Assembly (NCBI RefSeq): GCF_009797935.1
Contig: NZ_VOLC01000003.1
Location: 310,001 to 374,000 of the forward strand
DNA from: Lunatibacter salilacus
Lineage (GTDB): Bacteria; Bacteroidota; Bacteroidia; Cytophagales; Cyclobacteriaceae
Direction: 5' to 3'
DNA length: 64,000 nt
The translations under genes and the position numbers were made by a program. The first letter of the stretch is position 1. Each line of letters opens with the position of its first letter. Below are positions 1 to 8,885 of the stretch, in pieces. Below the pieces are notes generated by a model. That model was not told where the DNA came from, made no database searches, and saw only the letters and a program-made list of their open reading frames with translations.

Positions 1-942
1 TGTTTTGCTGTTGGATTAACAACTGTGGCTGATGCCGGAGTAGATAAAGTAGAAATTGACTTGATGCATGCCATGCATGAAGAAGGTTCTTTGCAGATGC
101 GGGTTTACGCCATGGTCAATCCAACAGATGCCAATAGGGCCCACTATTTTAAAGAAGGAATTTATCAGGATGATTATTTGACTGTCAGAAGTTTTAAAAT
201 CTACGGCGATGGTGCTTTAGGCTCTAGGGGTGCCGCTCTTTTACAGCCATATTTTGACCACCCTACTTCCTCAGGATTTTTATTGGATACGCCGGAAGCC
301 TTTGACGGATTTGCTGAGGAGATGCTGGAACATGGTTTTCAAATGAATACGCATTGCATCGGGGATTCCGCCAACCGGACGCTACTTGATATCTATGCCA
401 AATACCTCAAGGGAAAAAACGACTTGCGTTGGCGGATTGAGCATGCCCAAGTAGTCAGTCCTTCGGATATGGCAAAATTTGCATCCTACAGCGTACTTCC
501 TTCCATACAACCCACCCATGCAACTTCCGACATGTATTGGGCCGGGAAGCGACTTGGACCATTTCGTGTAAAAACAGCTTATGCCTATAAAGATCTTTTA
601 GATCAAAATGGTATGCTTGCGCTAGGGAGTGATTTCCCGGTAGAAAGCATCAATCCTATCTATGGGTTTCATGCGGGAGTAGTCAGAAAGGATGGTAAAA
701 ACTGGCCGGAAGAAGGATTCCAGGTTGAAAACAGCATTTCAAGAGAACAAGCACTTCGGGGTATGACAATTTGGGCGGCTTATGCCAATTTCGAAGAACC
801 TCTGAAAGGAAGTATAGAACCCGGCAAACTGGCAGATTTTGTTATATTGGACAAGGATTTGATGCTAATCCCCGAAAATGAGCTAAGGGAAGTGAAGGTG
901 GTCGGTACCTATATAGGTGGTAAAAAGGTTTTTGGAAAATAA
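1..942 (+). CDS. Amidohydrolase family 3 protein (YtcJ-like), 5' end outside window
   Basis: The frame is open from base 1, so the start lies upstream; 313 residues of the C-terminal part are present. Visible family motifs are HCIGDSANR (metal-site histidine in the barrel), RWRIEHAQ, and LGSDFPVE carrying the late metal or catalytic aspartate. The C-terminal segment ADFVILDKDL is the usual return to the small beta domain. YtcJ-type proteins are roughly 530-570 residues, so the N-terminal HxH metal motif is outside the window. These enzymes hydrolyse amide or ring C-N bonds, and the substrate cannot be told from this part. The gene is followed after 11 bp by the pentapeptide-repeat gene, so the two are probably co-transcribed. 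Family call strong, substrate unknown. Confidence 0.9.
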   Translation, partial: CFAVGLTTVADAGVDKVEIDLMHAMHEEGSLQMRVYAMVNPTDANRAHYFKEGIYQDDYLTVRSFKIYGDGALGSRGAALLQPYFDHPTSSGFLLDTPEAFDGFAEEMLEHGFQMNTHCIGDSANRTLLDIYAKYLKGKNDLRWRIEHAQVVSPSDMAKFASYSVLPSIQPTHATSDMYWAGKRLGPFRVKTAYAYKDLLDQNGMLALGSDFPVESINPIYGFHAGVVRKDGKNWPEEGFQVENSISREQALRGMTIWAAYANFEEPLKGSIEPGKLADFVILDKDLMLIPENELREVKVVGTYIGGKKVFGK

Positions 943-953
943 ACCCATAGCAG

Positions 954-1529
954 ATGAATTTAACCTACTTCGAGGATCAGATTTATACGAATGAATCGCT
1001 TAGCCGGTTCACGCTGGGTGAATACGAAAATTGTAAATTTATATCCTGCGATTTTTCCGATGCGGATATTTCATCCTGTGTATTTTTGTCCTGTGAGTTT
1101 GTAGGGTGTAATCTCAGTATGGTGAAAATTGCCAAGGCGTCCTTTCAGGAAGTGACTTTTTCCGACTGCAAAATGCTCGGGATGCGTTGGGATAGCTGTA
1201 ATCCTTTCGGGCTTTCTTTGGGTTTCTCCAATTGTATGCTTTCTCATTCTTCTTTCTACAAACTAAAGATCAAAAATTCCCGCTTTGGCTCCTGCCAACT
1301 CCAAGAGGTGGATTTTACGGAGGCAGAATTAAATAATGCATCCTTTGACGGCTGCGATCTTAAAGGAGCTGTATTTTCTGGGACCAATCTTGAGCGGGCG
1401 GATTTTAGAACAGCTATTAATTTTTCTATTGATCCGGAAGGGAACCGTATCCGAAAGGCCAAGTTTTCGCTGTCTGGAATTGCGGGATTATTGGGCAAAT
1501 ATGGGTTGGAGATTGATTACAAGCACTGA
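954..1529 (+). CDS. Pentapeptide-repeat protein (Qnr/McbG-like fold)
   Basis: The protein has 191 residues and is built almost entirely of A(D/N)LXX-type pentapeptides with the central F/L at regular five-residue spacing, for example CKFIS CDFSD ADISS and later CDLKG AVFSG TNLER ADFRT. This predicts a right-handed quadrilateral beta helix. The tail after the repeats (INFSIDPEGN then KAKFSLSGIAGLLGKYGLEI) is the non-repeat cap common to stand-alone pentapeptide proteins. Some relatives (Qnr, MfpA) mimic DNA and protect gyrase; whether this one does is unknown. No signal peptide, so cytoplasmic. It starts 11 bp after the amidohydrolase stop, probably in the same operon. Confidence 0.85.
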   Translation: MNLTYFEDQIYTNESLSRFTLGEYENCKFISCDFSDADISSCVFLSCEFVGCNLSMVKIAKASFQEVTFSDCKMLGMRWDSCNPFGLSLGFSNCMLSHSSFYKLKIKNSRFGSCQLQEVDFTEAELNNASFDGCDLKGAVFSGTNLERADFRTAINFSIDPEGNRIRKAKFSLSGIAGLLGKYGLEIDYKH

Positions 1530-1709
1530 AAGCTGTTCCTAATACTGCTTTTTAAAAAATTTGGGTCACTGATAATCATAATTGAATACGACCTTTTTAA
1601 TTACACAAAAATTATTTCACAAATATATTTTGGTTCAAGAATTAGTTCAGTAATAATATAGGCACTCCAACAAATGATTGATACCTTTATGTCATAACTT
1701 TAACTAGAT

Positions 1710-2567
1710 ATGAATACTCCCAAACTAACAGCAGCCCAAGTAGCTGATTTCGACCGAGACGGATATGTACTTATAAAAGGATTTTGTTCCAAAGGTGAAA
1801 TAGACAAAATGTACCGTTCCGCAGTTGAGGACGATGCCATGAGAAAAAATGCCATGGACCTCAACGACCTTTCAGGAAAGAAAACCAAACTCTCCTTATG
1901 GTTCAAGCCGGGCAATGATGTATTCGGGTACCTAACCCGAAGCGAAAAAATGATCCATTCTGTAGCCCAATTACTGGATAGCGATGCTCCCGTTTGTCAT
2001 TTCCATTCCAAGTTGATGCAAAAGGAGCCCAAAGTCGGCGGAGCATGGGAATGGCATCAGGATTACGGGTATTGGTACAAAAACCAGTTTATGTTTCCCG
2101 ATCAATTAATCAGTGTTATGGTAGCACTGACAGAAGCGAACAAGGAAAACGGCTGTTTACAAGTCATCAAGGGTTCGCACAAATTGGGAAGGCTTAACCA
2201 TGGGTTTTCCGGTGAGCAAGTTGGTGCCGATATGGTAATGGTTGAAAACTCCCTTAAAACGATGGAGTTGGTTTATTGCGAAATCGAACCCGGCGATGCG
2301 TTGTTTTTTCACAGTAACCTGCTCCATCGGTCTGAGGCCAATCTTTCGGAATATCCAAGATGGTCCATAATCTCCTGCTTCTGCTCTCAGTCCAACTTAG
2401 CCTATAATGAAACGTCTACTTCCTGGAAAACTCCGGTCGATATCGTACCGGATGAGGCCATCTTGAACTGGGAGGCTGATTCCCTTTCTTCTGCTGACTT
2501 TTTGAAAAAGGAAAATGACCCTGCCCTCAAAGAGACCGGTTGGGAAAAGGACGTGAAATCTTCCTAG
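1710..2567 (+). CDS. Phytanoyl-CoA dioxygenase (PhyH) family protein
   Basis: A 285-residue Fe(II)/2-oxoglutarate-dependent oxygenase-type protein. The facial triad is visible: His116 and Asp118 in EWHQDYGYWY, and the distal histidine in the FFHSNLLHRS region (His201/His206). Following residues NLSEYPRWS supply the likely 2-oxoglutarate-binding arginine. The segment ENGCLQVIKGSHKLGRL is typical of the PhyH family. Bacterial members hydroxylate varied small substrates, so the substrate cannot be assigned. The gene stands alone behind a 180-bp AT-rich gap and precedes a sugar isomerase-like gene on the same strand, with a duplicated leader in between. Confidence 0.88.
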   Translation: MNTPKLTAAQVADFDRDGYVLIKGFCSKGEIDKMYRSAVEDDAMRKNAMDLNDLSGKKTKLSLWFKPGNDVFGYLTRSEKMIHSVAQLLDSDAPVCHFHSKLMQKEPKVGGAWEWHQDYGYWYKNQFMFPDQLISVMVALTEANKENGCLQVIKGSHKLGRLNHGFSGEQVGADMVMVENSLKTMELVYCEIEPGDALFFHSNLLHRSEANLSEYPRWSIISCFCSQSNLAYNETSTSWKTPVDIVPDEAILNWEADSLSSADFLKKENDPALKETGWEKDVKSS

Positions 2568-2654
2568 TAAACTAATTTATATTTCTTAGCGATCAAAACA
2601 AGAAATCGAGCCTGTCCTGACGGCAGTCAGGGCATGAGGAAAACCTCACACAGT

Positions 2655-2807
2655 GGGATGATTATAATCCATGCGAGATTCCATCTGACCGCTTAAAACA
2701 AATTATAAACACATGAAATCGAGCATGACGCAGGCGACGCACGGAGGGATGATTATAATTGCGAGATTCCATGTGGCCATTAAAAAACAATTATAAACAC
2801 ATGAAAT
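2655..2807. repeat. Direct duplication of a leader region, including its ATG
   Basis: Two imperfect copies lie in tandem at 2655-2719 and 2746-2807. Both contain GGGATGATTATAAT, then GCGAGATTCCAT, then AAATTATAAACACATGAAAT or CAATTATAAACACATGAAAT. The second copy supplies the start codon of the TIM-barrel gene at 2801. The first copy's ATG at 2713 opens only a 27-codon frame. A small hairpin CCTGAC-GGCA-GTCAGG lies just upstream near 2614-2629. Confidence 0.75.
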
Positions 2808-3622
2808 TGTTGTACTTCTGCCCACTTTGGGGTTCGGAATCCATGCCTTTTGAGGATTTTCTACATCGGGTAAAAGATGCCGGATATAACGGCGTGGAAA
2901 TGAGTTTTCCATTGGAAGAAAAGGAAAGGGACTCCAAAGCTCAATTGGTCGATTCCTTCGGTCTAAAACTTATTGCCCAACATTGGGAAACCGTGGATGC
3001 GGATCATGAAATTCACCGCCGAAACTATGAGATAAGGCTACGCAACTTGGCGGCCACAAAGCCACTATTTATCAATTCCCAAACAGGTAAGGACTATTAT
3101 TCATTTGACCAAAATCGTAGTTTATTTGATTTGGCGAATGATATAGCTACGGAGACTGGGGTACCCGTTTTGCACGAAACCCACCGGGGCAAATGGAGTT
3201 TTGCGGCACATGTTACAAAGGAATACCTTGAGCGGCTTCCTGAATTGAAAATCACCTTGGATATTTCCCATTGGTGTGTGACGGCTGAAACCTTTCTTGA
3301 AGACCAAAAAGAAGCAGTTGATATAGCTATACGTTCGGCTGCGCATTTACATGCCAGGGTGGGCTATACGGAGGGTCCTCAGGTGCCGGATCCAAGCGTT
3401 CCTTTTTGGGAACAGGCATTGAACAAGCATTTGGTGTGGTGGGATCAGGTGATGGATTTAAATAGTAACAAAGAGTACTTTACCGTTACCCCGGAATTTG
3501 GGGCCCCACCCTACATGGTTCTCCATCCCAGAACGGGAGACCCTTTGGTAGATCAGTGGGAGGTAAATGTTTGGATGATGGGTTTATTTAAGAAAAGGTA
3601 TTCCCGGCCAAAAAGAATATGA
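2801..3622 (+). CDS. Sugar phosphate isomerase/epimerase-like TIM-barrel protein
   Basis: A 273-residue member of the xylose isomerase-like/AP endonuclease 2 superfamily. Features are the opening strand KLLYFCPLWGSES with EDFLHRVKDAGYNGVEMSFP, the metal-site type HETHRGKW, LDISHWC, the HLHARVG strand, and a late glutamate in TVTPEFGAPPYM. The in-frame ATG at 2801 is preferred over an earlier one at 2759 because the upstream residues belong to the duplicated leader and the barrel begins directly at MKLLYFCP. There is no signal peptide. The substrate is not deducible. Relatives act on sugars, inositols or hydroxypyruvate. Confidence 0.82.
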   Translation: MKLLYFCPLWGSESMPFEDFLHRVKDAGYNGVEMSFPLEEKERDSKAQLVDSFGLKLIAQHWETVDADHEIHRRNYEIRLRNLAATKPLFINSQTGKDYYSFDQNRSLFDLANDIATETGVPVLHETHRGKWSFAAHVTKEYLERLPELKITLDISHWCVTAETFLEDQKEAVDIAIRSAAHLHARVGYTEGPQVPDPSVPFWEQALNKHLVWWDQVMDLNSNKEYFTVTPEFGAPPYMVLHPRTGDPLVDQWEVNVWMMGLFKKRYSRPKRI

Positions 3623-3771
3623 CTTTCTATAAAGACGTAGTAAGGAATGTATCTGCTACACCAACTCAATGGACAATTTTGACAACCGTGCCTTTTAGCA
3701 TTTTTCCAAAGTACCAAATGGAAAAACATTCCAATATTATTTTTCCGATTCGGATGTAATTTTTGATGGGG

Positions 3772-6165
3772 TTATTTTATAGTAGATTTATCCACAATCC
3801 CGATCTCCTCCTCACTCAACCCATACAATTCGTAAACTAACTGGTCGATTTGATCTTCCCATTCGAATATGTCTGCACTAGGGTTTTCCTTTTTTACAGA
3901 GATTATTTTATCAACTAGCAATTCTATGCTACCAGTTTCGTCTTTAAGAATCGGAAAATCCTTAAAAAAAATATAACTGGGTTCAAAGAAATCACCCCTC
4001 AGTTTGGGTAGGATCTGATGGAATAGGAAGTTGCACAATTTGCTATTCAATATTCCCAAAAGGCTTTTGTCAAACTTTGAAATAATAAAACATTTTTGAT
4101 TCGTATATGTCACTGAATCATCAATTGTGAATTCCGGTCGTTTACATATATTCGGATATATTATCTTCTCCTTCTCAAACTCGGCATAATAATCACAAGC
4201 CCGTAGTTCCCACCAAAAATCACCCTGATCGGTTCGTCTTTTAGCTGCTAGTTCAAACGGTTTTAAATGCTTTGCAATGGCGGGATAAGTTTTACGAAGC
4301 CAATCCCAGGCAGGATCAGAATGGGATTCCCTGTTTTCCGGCTTGTATTCAAAGAGCTCACCGTCTTCATCCGTAACAATCAGTTCATCATTGACCACCT
4401 CTACATGATATTCCTTAAGCCGCTTTCCGGATCTGTCCTGAAGGATTTTGAGGTCGTTTTTGACGGCGATAATTTCATTCAGCGCAGAAACCAGAAAGTG
4501 TCCAGACCCAACTGCCAAGTCACATATTTTCACAGAGTTGATAAGTTCGTTTGCTTCTGTGCGGTCTTCAATTTTATCATACAACTGGTCCAGATTTTCA
4601 ATTTCCCACCCCTTTTCTGCTTTAAACTTCTGGATCACAGCCCTGCGAATGGTATTCCGACACATATACATGGTAATAAACCCAGGGGTGAAATACGATC
4701 CATCCTTATATCCGTTAATCTTTTCGAAGATAAGTCCAAGCACCGAGGCATTGATCAGGGTTTTGTTGTCTTCTTGGATTTCCTCCGAACCCTCACTGGC
4801 AAAATCGTATGCGTCCAGAAATTTAAACAGGTAATCCAAGGTGGTGAGTGAACCTATCAATTTTTTTCCCTGCTCATTTTTCAAAACCGTGGAAGAAAGC
4901 ACCGGAATGGTTTTTTCGTTCTTCAGGAAATTGACCATGATTGTTTTCTGCTCTATTTCGCTTGGATCAAACAGAGAGGAGTTAAGGTAGGGGACACTGG
5001 CAAAAGCTAGCTTTACATCGTCATTTCTTTCTTCTGGTCGTTTCGCCAATACCTGAAAGAACAGTGCATTTAACTCATCCCAATCATGAATGGTCTTTTT
5101 ATTCAAAAATGCATAAGCCGTATCTCCCTTATGGTAGGTGATCAGCTGGGCTTCTAGGAGTTTCAGAAAGAGGATGCGGTTTACCCAAGTAATGCTTAGT
5201 TCTAGACCGACATTAAAAAGGCGGTCCTCGATTGTATTTCCATATTGGCTGGGTTTTTCCAGTTGCCCGATTTTATCCAAGGAATCCAACTGAATAATCG
5301 CATCTTCGAGTATACTTCCTAAGTTCCGGTCTTCCTTTTTGTTTCTGCCAATAATTTTCTTTCCACCTGCTTTGGTTTCAGTAAGTCCAATAATATGGAG
5401 CAGCTCACTGTAAAAACGTCTATCCAAGGTGTTGCTATCATTGGCAAAGGGCAGTTTGAGCAAATGCTCGGGGGAAAGGAGCTTGAAAAGGGCGATAAGC
5501 TGGTTGTCATCCCGCTTGTCTGAATTCCGCAAAGGCTTTTCATAGGATCGGATATCGAAATAGGTATATATGAGTTGGTCCTTCACCATCTCAATGGAAG
5601 GCTCCGCAATATTTTTATAAAAGAACGCTGTCTTTACTTCGGAAAGCCTTCCCGCTTCGAACTCATCAAATTGTCTGACCAAGCTCTTATTCTGCGCAAA
5701 AAAACGGTCGAAAACCTGGGCATCGAAGATAAACCATTCATGGATATTGGTTACTACCAGATGTTTTAATTCCAGATTCCCATGTGTAATCCGCTCTCTA
5801 AGGAAATAGAGCAACAATTCCTGACATGCCTTGGAATTAATATTTGAAACACGTAGCAACTCTGACCTGTTGGTAGGTTTTTTGGCTTCGAGGATAACAC
5901 CTACTGGGGAATTTGCTTTGTCACCGTTATGGATAACCAAGTCGTTACGGCCTTTGGTATTGATATAATGGCTGGGTTCATAATAGGTGTTCTTCAAAAA
6001 TTCGGAAACCAGATTCTTGTGAAACTCCTCTGATTCGGATGCATTGGTTTGGTCTATTAGCCTGATAAGGTTGGCCTTATATGATTCAATGGCAGCTCTT
6101 GTCGGCTTTACTTTTAAAAATGCTTTGTTGAGGGCTTGCTTGGGTTTCAGAAAGGTATCCGTCAT
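3772..6165 (-). CDS. Type IIG restriction-modification enzyme with internal deletion (DUF7149 N-terminus)
   Basis: A 797-residue open frame. The N-terminus (LKPKQALNKAFLKVKPTRAA, then a PD-(E/D)xK-like stretch with NDLVIHNG and VILEAKKPTNR) matches DUF7149-type fused restriction-methylases of the Eco57I kind. The helical middle is followed by the SAM-binding motif I, DLAVGSGHFLVSALNEI. The sequence then jumps at residues 615/616 (NRESH|SDPAW, near base 4321) straight into the C-terminal target-recognition-like part (GDFWWELRACDYY, EFEKEKIIYPN, YTNQKCFIIS, NSKLCNFLF). The catalytic NPPY motif and the rest of the methylase core are absent. Full-length relatives exceed 1000 residues, so several hundred were lost in frame. 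It is probably methylation-dead, and no partner R-M or defence gene adjoins it. Confidence 0.85.
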   Translation of the reverse strand: MTDTFLKPKQALNKAFLKVKPTRAAIESYKANLIRLIDQTNASESEEFHKNLVSEFLKNTYYEPSHYINTKGRNDLVIHNGDKANSPVGVILEAKKPTNRSELLRVSNINSKACQELLLYFLRERITHGNLELKHLVVTNIHEWFIFDAQVFDRFFAQNKSLVRQFDEFEAGRLSEVKTAFFYKNIAEPSIEMVKDQLIYTYFDIRSYEKPLRNSDKRDDNQLIALFKLLSPEHLLKLPFANDSNTLDRRFYSELLHIIGLTETKAGGKKIIGRNKKEDRNLGSILEDAIIQLDSLDKIGQLEKPSQYGNTIEDRLFNVGLELSITWVNRILFLKLLEAQLITYHKGDTAYAFLNKKTIHDWDELNALFFQVLAKRPEERNDDVKLAFASVPYLNSSLFDPSEIEQKTIMVNFLKNEKTIPVLSSTVLKNEQGKKLIGSLTTLDYLFKFLDAYDFASEGSEEIQEDNKTLINASVLGLIFEKINGYKDGSYFTPGFITMYMCRNTIRRAVIQKFKAEKGWEIENLDQLYDKIEDRTEANELINSVKICDLAVGSGHFLVSALNEIIAVKNDLKILQDRSGKRLKEYHVEVVNDELIVTDEDGELFEYKPENRESHSDPAWDWLRKTYPAIAKHLKPFELAAKRRTDQGDFWWELRACDYYAEFEKEKIIYPNICKRPEFTIDDSVTYTNQKCFIISKFDKSLLGILNSKLCNFLFHQILPKLRGDFFEPSYIFFKDFPILKDETGSIELLVDKIISVKKENPSADIFEWEDQIDQLVYELYGLSEEEIGIVDKSTIK

Positions 6166-7408
6166 CAGTAATATCAGGTATTAAAAAACGATATCAAGAT
6201 GCACATTTTTTTGGAATATTTAATCATGATACAAGAAGAGATGCAAAACTGGGATTGGAGACAGAAATGAAGGGGTTGAAGGATGTGCTACAATCGATAC
6301 GGGAGGTCGAAATGTTATGAATTACGAATTTGTGAATTCTTCATAGCCGCAACGGGGCGGATATCAGTAGCCAATTAGATAGTGAAATGCCTTGCGGTTA
6401 ATGGGTTTTTAGGTTGATTATGAGTTATTATGATCCCCAGCCCGGTAAGGGTGTAATCTTTACGCATGGGGTGAAACGAAGCGGAGCCGAAGGTTAAGTA
6501 CAAACATCTCGATCAAGTTTTGGCCGAGTGAGGGGTGACCATAGTCGAACCCCGGACATGTTTGGTTCTGCTTTTTCTCGGACGTCGGAAAACAAATAAC
6601 TGTCCCCTTAAGTTGCAAATCCCGTAATAGCGTAGCGGTCAAGGGAGGAGGGCTGGGGCAGTTCCGGAGCGGGGACTTCAAATTCCGAGACAATCCCTCC
6701 CAACCGGAATTGCAAATTCCTTTTGATGAAAAGGTGAAGTTGAAAACTCTGCGGTAAAAAGAAAGAATGACCTTTTTTTCATAGAGGTTTAATTTGTATA
6801 CTGACGGAAAAATTTAACGAGATGTTGTGGTTATGAAAATATTATAAGGAGGAAGCTTAATATTTCCCAAATCGCTTGGTCCAGTCTGTGAAAGGTTTTT
6901 TCAGGAAGGCCCCCATAAACTTACGTCGCTATTACATCCTACTTGCTGGTTAATTAATTAGACTCAGTTATATGCGAAAATTTTATAATGTTGTGAAAAA
7001 CATTTATTAATTCCACCACCGCACCTCCATATGGAAGGACTTACCGAGTGGTTGACCCAGATAGCGTATGCGGATAGAAGCACAATACACCTAAACGAAG
7101 CTTCAGAAGGCTTCGAAAAAATAAAATCAGGAAAGCGGTAGGCTTTGAAAGGAGAAAGATGTGAAAACTTGTATGGGGGAAAAACGAAGATGAACTTGAA
7201 AAGAATGGAAGAAATTACCCAGGATGTCTTAACGGTTTCCCAAAATAGGGAATTAGAATAAAGTAGGTAATGGCAAATTTTAAAGTGGGTTTAGATTACA
7301 TCCTCAAAAACACTTTAAAGATATTACATACCAAATGTATTTTCCAGTTTAGCTCGTTAAGAAATGACGCCCATTGTTAATTCGGAGTTCATCGACGATT
7401 CAATCAAT
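6166..7408. other. Long degenerate intergenic region without a convincing gene
   Basis: About 1.2 kb. It holds short unconvincing frames, including a 36-codon one at 7031-7141 that begins MEGLTEWLTQIAYADRS. Near 6345 is a GCCGCAACGGGGCGGATATC string resembling text I associate with dispersed Bacteroidota intergenic elements. Between 6613 and 6720 there are three degenerate TTGCAAATCCCG / TTCAAATTCCG / TTGCAAATTCC boxes in a locally GC-richer block. The region looks like decayed mobile or repeat DNA; no intact transposase was seen. Confidence 0.5.
6613..6720. repeat. Three degenerate TTGCAAAT-type boxes
   Basis: TTGCAAATCCCG at 6613, TTCAAATTCCGAG at 6677 and GGAATTGCAAATTCC at 6706 are variants of one near-palindromic motif (GGATTTGCAAATCC-like). 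The first is preceded by GTCCCC and the second by GGGGAC. They look like remnants of a dispersed palindromic element. Confidence 0.45.
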
Positions 7409-7579
7409 TTAACCCATTAGTTTCCGAATGATCCAAACTATTAATGCGACAACTAGTACAGCACCTATTATCCCAAACCACATGCCGGCTTCAAATATGT
7501 CTCCGATTACACTGCAACCGCTAAATAGAAATAGAAATGACACAAATAATACGATTGTACTTATATTTAGATTTTTCAT
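7409..7579 (-). CDS. Small inner- or outer-membrane lipoprotein, 56 residues
   Basis: An ATG at 7579 (minus strand) opens a 56-residue frame ending at 7409. The N-terminus MKNLNISTIVLFV is followed by a hydrophobic run and a lipobox FSGC with the lipidated cysteine at residue 22. A short linker (SVIGDIFEAG) leads to a second transmembrane segment (MWFGIIGAVLVVALIVWII) and a basic tail RKLMG. Small proteins with this SGC-V-GDIF-AGM pattern recur across Bacteroidota, often under misleading names, and their function is unknown. The complete lipobox plus transmembrane pattern makes a chance frame unlikely. Confidence 0.75.
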   Translation of the reverse strand: MKNLNISTIVLFVSFLFLFSGCSVIGDIFEAGMWFGIIGAVLVVALIVWIIRKLMG

Positions 7580-7924
7580 GGCAAAGTAGTTTTAATTTGT
7601 TGGATTTATAAATAAACAAACAACATGCCCTAACTGATTGTAAACAATGGTGTGTTCCTTCGATGATGCCATTGCCTTAATGGCCCTGATTACGCCACCT
7701 CCACACCGGAAGTGGGGTGGATTTAAAATTGGGTTATCGAAAAACGTCATAAATTGGAGCTGGGAACACCACCGGGTATTTTTTCCTGGTTTTGTAAAAT
7801 ATGTTGTAAATTGCTTAGCTTGTACACGGTATTTACCAAATCCTTTTGGAGGAAACTGGCTAAATACCTCAGCAGAATGCTAATATTAAACAATTAATTT
7901 CTTTAAAGCGTCAACAATAACCAC
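7580..7924. other. Intergenic region between divergent genes
   Basis: 345 bp between the small lipoprotein (minus) and the esterase (plus). A 78-codon frame at 7647-7883 is cysteine/tryptophan-rich without recognisable features and is not accepted. The AT-rich stretch before 7925 probably contains the esterase promoter, but no clear box can be fixed. Confidence 0.4.
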
Positions 7925-8791
7925 ATGAAAAATCTTGTCCCTTTTTTACTTTGCCTGTTTCTTATTTCTACCCTTGCCTATTCCCAACAAAGCCGGGTGT
8001 ACGACAAGTTGAGCATGGAGAGCAACATTCTGAATATGACCCGTAACTATGCCGTATACCTACCTCCGGGATATGACGAGTCTGAGCGGTCCTATCCGGT
8101 GCTGTATTTGTTGCATGGAGCTGGAGATGATCAGACTGGGTGGATACAGTTTGGCGAAGTACAGCATATTGCGGACAGGGCCATTGAGGACGGTTCAGCC
8201 ACCGCAATGATAATCATCATGCCCGATGCCAACACCGGACAGCGGGGTTATTTCAATGATGTCAACAACGAGTGGCGCTATGAAGATTTCTTTTTTGAGG
8301 AGTTTCTTCCATTTGTGGAGAAAAAATACCGGATTAAAACCGATAAACGCTACCGTGCCATTGCGGGTCTTTCCATGGGAGGGGGAGGGTCCTTTTTCTA
8401 TGCCATGCACCGGCCGGATCTATTTTCCTCCGCATGCCCCCTGAGTGCTTCACTTCGAAATAATTCCTTTGATGCGTTCAAGGAGGGGCTGGAGAGTAAT
8501 AAGGTCGACGTGAAATCCCCAAACACCCTTCAAGCCTATTATGACAGGCATCAGGCATTGCGCCAGATTGAACTTAATTCGCTCGAGGACATGAAATCTG
8601 TCCGCTGGTATTTTGATTGCGGGGATGATGATTTTCTATATGAAGGCAACAGTCTGGTACATATCGCCATGCGGCAAAAGGAGGTTCCCCACGAATTCCG
8701 AGTTAGAGACGGTGGCCACACTTGGGGATACTGGAGATCTTCCTTGCCTGAGGTATTGAGTTTTGTTTCAGAAAGCTTTCATCAGAGATGA
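7925..8791 (+). CDS. Secreted alpha/beta-hydrolase esterase (esterase D / feruloyl esterase-like)
   Basis: 288 residues with a signal peptide ending LISTLAYSQQ, so periplasmic or exported. It has the putative esterase (PF00756-type) fold: NYAVYLPPGYDESERSYPVL, YLLHGAGDDQTGW for the oxyanion region, nucleophile Ser150 in AGLSMGGGGS, an acid in DCGDDDF (around Asp235), and His265 in DGGHTWGYW. Relatives cleave feruloyl, acetyl or other carbohydrate esters, or S-formylglutathione. With the signal peptide an extracytoplasmic carbohydrate esterase is most likely. The gene is monocistronic by spacing. Confidence 0.88.
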   Translation: MKNLVPFLLCLFLISTLAYSQQSRVYDKLSMESNILNMTRNYAVYLPPGYDESERSYPVLYLLHGAGDDQTGWIQFGEVQHIADRAIEDGSATAMIIIMPDANTGQRGYFNDVNNEWRYEDFFFEEFLPFVEKKYRIKTDKRYRAIAGLSMGGGGSFFYAMHRPDLFSSACPLSASLRNNSFDAFKEGLESNKVDVKSPNTLQAYYDRHQALRQIELNSLEDMKSVRWYFDCGDDDFLYEGNSLVHIAMRQKEVPHEFRVRDGGHTWGYWRSSLPEVLSFVSESFHQR

Positions 8792-8885
8792 TAATTGCCT
8801 TTTAGGCTGTAGTAACTATTCCTACGGAAAAAAAAATCCGTATTCGATACTAAAATAACCATTATAAATTAAATGGGATGTAATT

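Noticed and set aside
3619-3759. 46-codon frame overlapping the TIM-barrel stop by ATGA
   Set aside because: No recognisable motif, no signal peptide, and it ends in untypical text; the overlap alone is weak support.
4267-4851. 194-codon frame antisense to the restriction-modification gene
   Set aside because: It lies wholly opposite a well-supported coding region and shows no family features.
7031-7141. 36-codon frame in the degenerate region
   Set aside because: Protein-like start but too short and without homology I can name; may be a gene fragment.
7647-7883. 78-codon frame before the esterase
   Set aside because: No domain or signal, and odd composition rich in Trp, Cys and Pro; probably chance.
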